NCBI GenBank assembly: GCA_001794525.1
Contig: MGJZ01000035.1
Coordinates: 1-5,533, forward strand
Source of the DNA: Candidatus Yanofskybacteria bacterium RIFCSPHIGHO2_02_FULL_50_12
Lineage (GTDB): Bacteria; Patescibacteriota; Minisyncoccia; 2-02-FULL-40-12; GWA2-44-9
Length of the DNA stretch: 5,533 nt
Direction of reading: 5' to 3'
This document shows, piece after piece, positions 1-5,533 of the stretch. The stretch's first letter is position 1; every line of letters begins with the position of its first letter. A program made the translations under genes and the position numbers. The notes beneath the pieces were generated by a model. The model saw only the letters and a program-made list of their open reading frames with translations. It did not search any database and was not told where the DNA came from.

Positions 1-52
1 TGTCTCTCCCAAGTAACACTGGAATTTTGCTGGATTTCTGATATCATAATGG

Positions 53-2308
53 GTGATGCAAAAACAGCACACATCAGGATCTAAACTGGCGGACTTGCTC
101 CGGTTTGGGGTCTATTTGATTGCTTTAGTTGTCCCCCTGGTCATTTTCAGAGAATTCCTGTCGCCATTTCATTATGGAAAGGTAATCGTCTTTCGATCCC
201 TGCTTGAAATCATGGGCGCGATGTATCTCGTGCTCGTGTTGAAGAATCGATCTTTTCTGCCCCAGAGAGACAGGATTTTCTGGGGCTTGGGTATATTTAC
301 GCTCGTTTTTGCTTTAACGACGGCAACTAGCGTACTCCAGTATCCCAGCCTTTGGGGATCCCTTGAAAGAATGGGCGGCCTTTGGACGTTCCTTCATTAC
401 TTTCTATTTTTCGTCATTGCCCGCGCGGTCCTGACTAAAGATGAACACTGGCAGCGCGTATTGGATATTACAATTGTGGCCGGCGTATTGTCGGCGTTCT
501 ACGGCTTCGGACAAAAGACGGACAGCGATCTTTTTCTCGGTTCCGGCGGGCGTGAAAGAATATTCGGTACGATGGGCAATGCCGCCCTATTTGCCGGGTA
601 CGAACTGTTTGTGGTGTTCCTTTCTTTGATGCAATATTTAAGGCCCGGAAACAGCAGCCGCCGGAAGGCCTTTTATGCGGGCGCATTCTTGATCAGTTCT
701 ATTGCCCTCATGATGACGGTGGTCCGCGGCTCGGTCTTGGGCTACGGGGTGGGATTGGTCACATTTGCTTTCTTGTGGATGCGGCATGCCCGTGCTCGAT
801 TCGGTAAGATCGCGTTCAAAGCTCTTTTAGCCGGAATCGTTATTTTTGTCGCCTTCTCGGTATTGTTCAGAGATTCTTCCCTCGTGAAAAGGTCCCGCTA
901 TTTAAGCAGGATTACTGACTTGAGATTGTCCTCACCGACCGTGATGACCCGTTTTTGGGCCTGGCAGGTCGGTATTAAGGGTTGGGTTGAGAGTCCGCGG
1001 ACCATGGCGGTAGGCTGGGGTCCGGAAAATTTCAATATTCCCTTCGCGAAATATTTCAATCCTAAATTTTATGCCGGCATCGGATCGGAAACACACTTCG
1101 ATCGGGCCCACAACATGTTTGTTGAAATTCTGGTCACGATGGGAATCGTGGGTTTACTCGCGTACCTCAATATATTCGTTGCTTTATTCTCGTCTCTAAG
1201 AAAGCTGTCTCAAGAGCGCAGCCTTATGATATCAGGGATTGGCTTAACTGCTGCCTTAGTCGCCTATATCATCCATAATTCTTTTATATTTGATACTGCC
1301 GCAAACTTGGTGGCCTTCTTCATCGTCGCCGGATACATCGCGCATATAAGCTCAAGCCAATCTGAACGTGTTTTTTCAACCGCGCCCATTATCCGAAATA
1401 AAATTCTGATGGGGCTGATTATCACCGGCCTCGTAGTCTCTGTGCCGATACTTGTCTATCGGACGAATATCGTCCCAAGCAAGGCTAACTATGCGACTAC
1501 CAGGGCTATTGTCGCTGGCTGGGCAAAGGATGTCCCCGGCGCGTTTGAAAAATACCAGGAAGCATTGTCGTACGACGTGCCCGGAAAATACGAATACCGG
1601 CATCGTTTCGCGCAATACTTAGTAGGAGATGGGGGCCCAAGCGTCCGCGAACAGAGCGTTCGAGACGCGTATATCTATCTGCTTGGGGAAATTGACAAAA
1701 ACATCCAAGAAAATCCGATTGATCATCTGCCGCATCTGTACGCTTCCCGCCTCAATATCTTGCTGGGAAAAGATGATCCGAAATCTCCGCACAACGACTT
1801 AGCGTTGGAACATTCGAAAAAAGCGCTCGAACTTTCGCCAGCGTTTATCCGAACGTATTATGAAGTTGCACAGGCTTATCTCAACAAGAAAGATTCCAAG
1901 AATGCGATTAAATTCTTCCAGCTTGCGGTGGATTTGAATCCTGACGCGGGAGTTTCTTACGGCTATTTGGGCGCGGCCAAAATCGACAGCGGCGACATGA
2001 GCGGAATCCAAGATCTTGAAAAAGCGCTGGCCAGCAAATATCCATACAGCCCTCGCGAGACGGACTATCAAATATTGCTCAATGCGTATATAAAAACCAA
2101 CGACTACTCGCGTATTGCTTGGATATTCGAAATTCTGATTGAAAGAAATCCTAATAATCCGCAGTACTACGCGTCACTAGCCGCGGCTTACGCGAATCTG
2201 GGGCGGATTGAGGATGCTGCCCGGATGGCTCGGATGGCAGTTAAGGTAGATCCTTCGTTTGAGCCGGACGCGCGCGCTTTTCTAAAGAGTATCGGTAAAG
2301 AATTATAG
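53..2308 (+). CDS. O-antigen ligase/polymerase-like membrane protein with C-terminal TPR repeats
   Basis: Multi-spanning inner-membrane protein of the Wzy/WaaL/PglL superfamily, which polymerises lipid-linked glycans or transfers them to lipid or protein on the outer face of the membrane. About 12 hydrophobic segments are visible, roughly at residues 15-33, 43-63, 74-92, 111-127, 136-151, 172-193, 206-243, 255-272, 355-379, 391-431 and 449-468. Family hallmarks lie in 220-367: TVVRGSVLG (222-230, R225), RFWAW (300-304), GWGPENF (321-327) and a large loop ending in RAHNMFVEIL (351-360) with the H-N-x3-E pattern. After the last span, residues 480-751 are soluble and helical, with TPR-like units at about 583-630 and 671-735. 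At 751 residues it is much longer than a simple ligase because of this tail. An in-frame stop at 47-49 limits the start to GTG 53 or the adjacent ATG 56; neither has a clear ribosome-binding site. Polymerase, lipid A ligase-like and protein oligosaccharyltransferase roles cannot be separated from sequence alone. Confidence 0.88.
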   Translation: MMQKQHTSGSKLADLLRFGVYLIALVVPLVIFREFLSPFHYGKVIVFRSLLEIMGAMYLVLVLKNRSFLPQRDRIFWGLGIFTLVFALTTATSVLQYPSLWGSLERMGGLWTFLHYFLFFVIARAVLTKDEHWQRVLDITIVAGVLSAFYGFGQKTDSDLFLGSGGRERIFGTMGNAALFAGYELFVVFLSLMQYLRPGNSSRRKAFYAGAFLISSIALMMTVVRGSVLGYGVGLVTFAFLWMRHARARFGKIAFKALLAGIVIFVAFSVLFRDSSLVKRSRYLSRITDLRLSSPTVMTRFWAWQVGIKGWVESPRTMAVGWGPENFNIPFAKYFNPKFYAGIGSETHFDRAHNMFVEILVTMGIVGLLAYLNIFVALFSSLRKLSQERSLMISGIGLTAALVAYIIHNSFIFDTAANLVAFFIVAGYIAHISSSQSERVFSTAPIIRNKILMGLIITGLVVSVPILVYRTNIVPSKANYATTRAIVAGWAKDVPGAFEKYQEALSYDVPGKYEYRHRFAQYLVGDGGPSVREQSVRDAYIYLLGEIDKNIQENPIDHLPHLYASRLNILLGKDDPKSPHNDLALEHSKKALELSPAFIRTYYEVAQAYLNKKDSKNAIKFFQLAVDLNPDAGVSYGYLGAAKIDSGDMSGIQDLEKALASKYPYSPRETDYQILLNAYIKTNDYSRIAWIFEILIERNPNNPQYYASLAAAYANLGRIEDAARMARMAVKVDPSFEPDARAFLKSIGKEL

Positions 2309-3490
2309 CACTGACTCGATTTTTTCGACCATCCGGTCGAGGCTAAATTTAAATAAGACTGTCTGATGGGCTTGGATGCCCATTTCGCGCGCAGTCATCT
2401 CGTTTCCCAATATGGCGCCAATCTCCCGGCCAAGTTGATCCGCTGAAGCCGGATCAACCAGGACTCCGTTTTTTCGATCCTCGATCATTTCAGGAACTGC
2501 TCCGACGCGAGTGGCGACCACAGGAAGTTTTGCGGCCATAGCTTCAAGCAAGCTCCACGGAAATCCTTCCTTCACTGAAGGCAGGACGAATGTATCGAAC
2601 CCCGGCAAATATTGGGATGCTTGCGGTACTCGGCCGAGCAGGAATGCTCGGTGGCTAAGATTGTACTTATCAATCAACTCTTCAAGCTTCGGTCTCAAGT
2701 TTCCGTCTCCGATAATGCAGACGATAGTATCTTCCGGCAATCGTCTGGCCGCCGTGATGAGATGCTCTAGTCCTTTTGATGGATAGAGGTTAGCGATCGT
2801 TCCGACGATCTTTGTAAGTTCTGGAATCTTATCTGGAATAGGGATCATTTCCATAAGCTTTGCTCGTGCTTCATCCCTAGGCAAGAGGGCGATTCGATAG
2901 GGGTCAAGGCCATTATGGATAAGTATTAAATTATTTCGCGGTTTGATGCCTATTCTTTGAGCCTGGTTAAGGTCGGATTGATTATTAACTATAATGACGT
3001 CTTTCCAGCTTGCGCTTATCCGTTCTAAAAAACGCCACAACCATCTTTGCCAGGCAGGCCATGGGTCGTTAAAGGTCCAACCCCCGATGCGATAGACGAC
3101 TTTTGGGCTAACATCCCGAGATAATTTCGCCGCCAAAGAACCTACGAACCCAGCTTTAGAACTGCAGAGGAATAAGGTTTGAGGCTGGAATCGCTCGATT
3201 AAGTTTCTGATTTCAAAAACTCCTCGCACGTCTTCGATAGGCATAATATCACGCCGAAGGTGCTTTAACTTTTCCCATGGGATTCGATGTGAGTTGAGCA
3301 CTACCATAAGCTCGTCATCTCCGTCCTTTCCCGCCGCTACGAGCAATTCGTATCTGGTCTCATCGAGATATGGAAGCAAAGTAGCCAAAAAACGCTGGGC
3401 GCCGCCCATTTCGGATTGAGTAATGACGAACAATACCCTCTTTTTGAGGCCTTCGGGCGCCCTGCCGAATGGATTGATTTCATCGGCCAT
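2303..3490 (-). CDS. GT4-type (GT-B fold) glycosyltransferase
   Basis: Retaining GT4-family glycosyltransferase of 395 residues, expected to move a sugar from a nucleotide donor to a lipid-linked glycan at the cytoplasmic face. The N-terminal domain opens with strand KRVLFVITQ (18-25) and the acceptor-side glycine motif SEMGGAQ (26-32). The C-terminal donor domain shows IHNGLD (191-196), NLYPSKGLEHL (234-244), IIGDGN (259-264) and the E-x7-E nucleotide-sugar motif EGFPWSLLE (308-316). A tryptophan-rich stretch (W138, W144, W147, W150, W152) may rest on the membrane interface. ATG at 3490 is preferred because the frame further upstream, though open to 3691, runs antisense to conserved N-terminal sequence of the divergent gene. 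It leaves a 16-residue extension before the first strand, so a TTG at 3433 is a weaker alternative. The gene is transcribed away from its divergent GT4 neighbour and converges on the O-antigen ligase gene with a 6-base overlap. Donor and acceptor sugars are unknown. Confidence 0.9.
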   Translation of the reverse strand: MADEINPFGRAPEGLKKRVLFVITQSEMGGAQRFLATLLPYLDETRYELLVAAGKDGDDELMVVLNSHRIPWEKLKHLRRDIMPIEDVRGVFEIRNLIERFQPQTLFLCSSKAGFVGSLAAKLSRDVSPKVVYRIGGWTFNDPWPAWQRWLWRFLERISASWKDVIIVNNQSDLNQAQRIGIKPRNNLILIHNGLDPYRIALLPRDEARAKLMEMIPIPDKIPELTKIVGTIANLYPSKGLEHLITAARRLPEDTIVCIIGDGNLRPKLEELIDKYNLSHRAFLLGRVPQASQYLPGFDTFVLPSVKEGFPWSLLEAMAAKLPVVATRVGAVPEMIEDRKNGVLVDPASADQLGREIGAILGNEMTAREMGIQAHQTVLFKFSLDRMVEKIESVL

Positions 3491-3511
3491 TTGTGGCAAA
3501 ATTATCACAAA
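3491..3511. promoter_or_regulatory. 21-bp divergent spacer with inverted repeat; candidate shared operator
   Basis: This is the whole gap between two divergent start codons. It holds the arms TTTGTG (3490-3495, sharing one base with the - strand ATG) and CACAAA (3506-3511), separated by ten mostly A/T bases, so the symmetry is centred on the gap. Such a site could bind one regulator controlling both genes. The spacing (TGTG-N10-CACA) is two bases longer than the CRP consensus (TGTG-N8-CACA), so no regulator is named. Arms this short can arise by chance. Confidence 0.3.
3501..3509 (-). promoter_or_regulatory. possible extended -10 promoter element for the - strand glycosyltransferase
   Basis: The - strand reads TGTGATAAT here, matching the extended -10 pattern TGnTATAAT at all positions but one. 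Transcription would begin about seven bases further on, near 3494, only about four bases before the ATG at 3490, giving an almost leaderless mRNA. This fits the missing Shine-Dalgarno site. No good -35 hexamer is seen at 16-18 bases upstream, which extended -10 promoters do not strictly need. It overlaps the inverted repeat of the spacer. Confidence 0.25.
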
Positions 3512-4606
3512 ATGCCTCAAAAATCCACTGTTTTGATATTTACCACAGCCTACCGGCCTTTTATCGGCGGTTCCGAGATCGCCATCGAAGAAATCGTTCG
3601 GCGCTTGCCGAATGTTTTTTTTGATATCCTTACGCCGCGGAAACACCTGTCCCTGCCCCGAATGGAGCGATTTGAGAACGGATGCATTCATCGACTCGGC
3701 TTGGGATTGCCGATCGACAAGTTCCTCTTTCCTATATTGGGCTGGTTTGTATCGCTTCGACTAAGGCCAGCTCTCATTCATGCGTATCAGGCGTCCCATG
3801 CGGCCGGCGCGGCGTGGTTGTATAAATGGACGCATCCGAAAACCCCATTCATCCTCACGATTCAGGAAGGGAAAAATCTGAAACGCCAGTTTTTTTTGAT
3901 CCGATTCTTTAGAAAATTAATTGTCCTTAGAGCAGATAGAGTTACTGCCATTAGCAGGTATTTAGCAGAGTATGTTAGGGAACTTAGGCCGAACGTGCCA
4001 GTGACGATAATTCCAAATGGCGTTGATGTCCAAAGATTTGCGGCGAATTTACCGGATCAAAAAAATATTGATGTAATTACTGTTTCCCGCTTAGTGGCTA
4101 AGAACGGTATTATGGATCTTGTTGAAGCGATTTCGATTCTAAAACAAGCAGGTCATTCGATGAGGACGCTTATCATTGGAGATGGTCCGCTGAAGAGTCA
4201 GATTCGTAGGCGCATTTCTCAATTAGGTTTAGAAAATGAGGTCATCCTTGCAGGCGAAGTCTCCAATCAGGAACTTCCTCAACAACTTGTACAAGCAAAG
4301 ATATTCGTTCGGCCTTCCCATTCTGAAGGTTTAGGAATCTCATTTCTCGAAGCAATGGCCGGCGGCTTGCCCATTATTGGCACGCCAGTCGGCGGGATCC
4401 ATGATTTCCTGCACGATAAGGAAACAGGGTTGATGTGCCGAGTCGGAGACCCTTCGGACCTGGCCGAAAAAATAAAGATGCTTCTGGCCGATGAGTCATT
4501 GCGGGAGCGGTTGGCCGCCGCCGGCCGTGATCTTGCCAGGACGCGCTACGACTGGCGGATGATCGCCAGCCAGATGGGAGCTATCTATCACGAATATGGA
4601 ATATAA
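3512..4606 (+). CDS. GT4-type (GT-B fold) glycosyltransferase
   Basis: GT4-family glycosyltransferase of 364 residues, predicted to add a sugar to the growing lipid-linked glycan in the cytoplasm. The first strand and glycine motif are VLIFTTAYRPFIGGSE (7-22). The donor domain shows IIPNGVD (166-172), TVSRLVAKNG (190-199), IIGDGP (221-226) and the E-x7-E motif EGLGISFLE (272-280), followed by GGLPIIGTPVGG (284-295). ATG 3512 puts the usual N-terminal strand at residue 7; the frame is open back to a TTG at 3416, but that stretch is antisense to the conserved N-terminus of the - strand gene and is not family-like. No Shine-Dalgarno site precedes it. The end overlaps the GT2 gene by 11 bases, implying one operon and translational coupling. 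Codon use changes inside the gene: all TTA leucine codons and nearly all AGA/AGG arginine codons fall in residues 134-274. Specificity is unknown. Confidence 0.92.
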   Translation: MPQKSTVLIFTTAYRPFIGGSEIAIEEIVRRLPNVFFDILTPRKHLSLPRMERFENGCIHRLGLGLPIDKFLFPILGWFVSLRLRPALIHAYQASHAAGAAWLYKWTHPKTPFILTIQEGKNLKRQFFLIRFFRKLIVLRADRVTAISRYLAEYVRELRPNVPVTIIPNGVDVQRFAANLPDQKNIDVITVSRLVAKNGIMDLVEAISILKQAGHSMRTLIIGDGPLKSQIRRRISQLGLENEVILAGEVSNQELPQQLVQAKIFVRPSHSEGLGISFLEAMAGGLPIIGTPVGGIHDFLHDKETGLMCRVGDPSDLAEKIKMLLADESLRERLAAAGRDLARTRYDWRMIASQMGAIYHEYGI

Positions 4607-5297
4607 AAAGCTCAGTATCGTAATCCCGGTATACAATGAAGCCCGGACATTAGAGCGTTTAGTCCGCGCGATCGAAGCGGTGCCGCTTAGTTTGGAAAAG
4701 GAGATCATCATCGTGGACGACGGGTCTACTGATGGCAGCCGCGAGATCATGCAGCGCCTGGGCCACCGGATGATTTCTATGGAGCGAAACAGCGGCAAGG
4801 GCGCGGCCTTGCGTCGCGGTTTCAGTGCTGCCGAGGGTGACCTAATTATCATCCAGGATGCCGACCTCGAATATGATCCGAAAGAGTATCCTCTTCTAAT
4901 CCAACCCATCCTTGATGGTGATGCTGATGTGGTCTATGGATCTCGGTTCATCACTGTATTTCCACGCCGAGTGTTGTATTTCTCTCATTACGTAGCCAAT
5001 ACACTGGTTACATTTTTATCGAACGTGTTTACCGGATTGAATCTATCGGACATGGAAACCGGATTCAAAGTGTTTACCCGGAGTGCCATGAAAGCTATCT
5101 TACCTTGTTTGACTGCTGATCGATTCGGTATTGAACCGGAACTGACGGCCCAAATCGCCAAACACCGCCTGCGGGTATACGAAGTGGGCATTTCCTATAA
5201 AGGCCGGACTTATGCCGAAGGCAAAAAAATCACCTGGCGTGACGGCGTAGCCGCAATCTGGCATATCATCAGGTATAACTTATTTGTAAGAAAATAA
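4596..5297 (+). CDS. GT2 family glycosyltransferase, dolichyl/polyprenyl-phosphate sugar synthase-like
   Basis: GT-A fold enzyme of 233 residues resembling polyprenyl-phosphate mannose/glucose synthases (DPM1-like), which transfer a hexose from a nucleotide donor to a polyprenyl phosphate at the cytoplasmic face. Visible motifs in order: VIPVYNE (9-15), VDDGSTDGS (40-48), NSGKGAALRRG (65-75), the metal-binding DxD in QDADLEYDP (87-95), VVYGSRF (112-118), DMETGFKVF (152-160), FGIEPELTAQI (177-187) and YKGRTYAEGKKI (201-212), the last being characteristic of this subgroup. The C-terminal membrane helices of the longer GtrB/ArnC-type enzymes are absent, so it should be soluble or peripherally bound, like short DPM1. 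ATG 4596 lies inside the end of the preceding GT4 gene (11-base overlap); a GGGAG stretch at 4576-4580 is about 15 bases upstream, rather far for a ribosome site, so coupling is more likely. The last nine codons and stop lie within a perfect inverted repeat. Confidence 0.92.
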   Translation: MEYKKLSIVIPVYNEARTLERLVRAIEAVPLSLEKEIIIVDDGSTDGSREIMQRLGHRMISMERNSGKGAALRRGFSAAEGDLIIIQDADLEYDPKEYPLLIQPILDGDADVVYGSRFITVFPRRVLYFSHYVANTLVTFLSNVFTGLNLSDMETGFKVFTRSAMKAILPCLTADRFGIEPELTAQIAKHRLRVYEVGISYKGRTYAEGKKITWRDGVAAIWHIIRYNLFVRK

Positions 5298-5307
5298 GTT
5301 ATACCTG
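5270..5307. repeat. perfect 16-bp inverted repeat across the GT2 stop codon
   Basis: Left arm 5270-5285 begins CAGGTATAAC; right arm 5292-5307 is its exact reverse complement and ends GTTATACCTG; the loop is GTAAGA (5286-5291). The left arm and loop code for the end of the GT2 protein (RYNLFVRK), and the stop codon 5295-5297 is in the right arm. The stem is AT-rich (4 G/C in 16 bp) and neither strand has a T-run after it, so it is not a standard intrinsic terminator. It could protect the mRNA 3' end, weakly terminate in both directions, or mark a recombination or insertion junction next to the four-helix-bundle gene. The structure itself is certain; its function is open. Confidence 0.85.
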
Positions 5308-5313
5308 GAAAAT

Positions 5314-5341
5314 TCAAAAAACAAATTACAAATAACAAACA
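5314..5341 (+). repeat. degenerate 7-base tandem repeat in the leader of the four-helix-bundle gene
   Basis: Three consecutive 7-base units, ACAAATT, ACAAATA and ACAAACA (5321-5341), run directly into the ATG at 5342. A weaker preceding unit, TCAAAAA, covers 5314-5320. The stretch has no G at all on this strand, hence no Shine-Dalgarno site. From memory, similar CAAATTaCAAATaAC tracts often precede this gene family in environmental bacterial genomes, which I could not check here. It may be an unstructured ribosome-entry leader or the edge of a mobile cassette. Confidence 0.6.
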
Positions 5342-5533
5342 ATGACTAAAGATTCAAATTCTAAACGATATGACTTGGAAGAAAGGACTTTGGTATTTGC
5401 CAAATCAATCAACCGCTATGCTAGCTTGCTGCCTAAAAACCCAGGCAATATTGAAAATGGAAAACAGCTTATACGATCCGCCGGTTCTGTTGGAGCTAAT
5501 TATATTGAAGCCAACGAGTCTTTAGGAAAGAAA
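5342..5533 (+). CDS. four-helix-bundle protein (S23 / 23S rRNA intervening-sequence protein family), 3' end beyond window
   Basis: Sixty-four codons from ATG 5342 stay open to the window edge, covering about half of a family whose members are usually around 115-130 residues. Characteristic pieces are YDLEERTLVFAKSINRYA (10-27), forming the first helix, and the signature NGKQLIRSAGSVGANYIEAN (39-58), which begins the second helix region. Proteins of this family form small, basic, pentameric four-helix bundles. They are known from 23S rRNA intervening sequences, as stand-alone genes in many genomes, and are related to the Avd accessory protein of diversity-generating retroelements. The biochemical role of stand-alone copies is not established; nucleic-acid binding is the common suggestion. 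It starts 44 bases after the GT2 stop, behind a hairpin and a 7-base repeat leader, and has no glycan-related features, so it is probably an accessory insertion and not part of the polysaccharide pathway. Confidence 0.9.
   Translation, partial: MTKDSNSKRYDLEERTLVFAKSINRYASLLPKNPGNIENGKQLIRSAGSVGANYIEANESLGKK

Noticed and set aside
27..47. Sigma70-like promoter before the O-antigen ligase gene (TTGCTG and TATCAT)
   Set aside because: The spacing between the two elements is only 9 bases, well below the required range of about 17.
1..84. Open frame from the window edge to a stop at 82-84, and shorter tails ending at 16 and 41, as the end of an upstream gene
   Set aside because: Three competing short tails and no recognisable family sequence; no choice can be supported, and the longest overlaps the O-antigen ligase gene by 32 bases.
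2222..2239. Near-perfect 9-bp tandem duplication in the TPR region
   Set aside because: CGGATGGCT/CGGATGGCA codes Arg-Met-Ala twice within a helical repeat; it is short and needs no special explanation.
2325..2340. Hairpin TCGACC-ATCC-GGTCGA just after the convergent stops as a terminator
   Set aside because: The stem is only 6 bp, lies within coding sequence of the - strand gene, and the T-run precedes it on the + strand and is not placed after the stem on either strand.
3416..3511. N-terminal extension of the + strand GT4 back to a TTG at 3416
   Set aside because: It is antisense to the SEMGGAQ region of the opposite gene and adds 32 residues ahead of the normal first strand.
3491..3691. 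N-terminal extension of the - strand glycosyltransferase back to 3691
   Set aside because: This sequence is antisense to the conserved start of the divergent glycosyltransferase and does not resemble a GT4 N-terminus; ATG 3490 fits the family.
5270..5307. Classical rho-independent terminator after the GT2 gene
   Set aside because: The stem is AT-rich and is followed by GAAAATTC-type sequence with no T-run on either strand, so it is listed as an inverted repeat instead.

Overview
The window carries part of a bacterial cell-surface polysaccharide or glycan assembly locus, followed by the start of a small four-helix-bundle protein gene of the S23/23S-rRNA-intervening-sequence-protein type. Genes are packed almost without spacing, no start has a well-placed strong Shine-Dalgarno site, and the reading frames work with the standard code. 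The TPR-tailed O-antigen ligase/polymerase, the glycosyltransferase types and the orphan four-helix-bundle gene together resemble candidate-phyla-radiation genomes (Patescibacteria, Parcubacteria-like). That placement is an inference from gene style; no phylogenetic marker is present.

Layout: bases 1-52 hold no assignable gene. An O-antigen ligase/polymerase-like membrane protein with C-terminal TPR repeats runs on the + strand (53-2308). It converges on, and overlaps by six bases, a GT4-type glycosyltransferase on the - strand (2303-3490). A 21-bp gap (3491-3511) with a small inverted repeat separates that gene from a divergent second GT4-type glycosyltransferase on the + strand (3512-4606). 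This overlaps by 11 bases a GT2 polyprenyl-phosphate-sugar-synthase-like enzyme (4596-5297). A perfect 16-bp inverted repeat (5270-5307) straddles the GT2 stop codon, then comes an AT-rich leader with a 7-base tandem motif, then the four-helix-bundle gene (5342 to the window end, incomplete).

Likely joint role (inference): the GT2 enzyme charges a lipid carrier or primes a sugar, the two GT4 enzymes extend a lipid-linked glycan at the cytoplasmic face, and the multi-membrane-span Wzy/WaaL-like protein polymerises the glycan or transfers it to its acceptor on the outer face. Sugar specificity cannot be read from the sequence. The four-helix-bundle gene is probably unrelated to glycan synthesis and looks like an accessory cassette abutting the end of the operon.

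No tRNA, rRNA, CRISPR array, transposase or convincing intrinsic terminator was seen. The most unusual structures are the junction hairpin with the repeat leader at 5270-5341, the palindromic 21-bp divergent spacer, and an abrupt internal change of codon use in the + strand GT4 gene.
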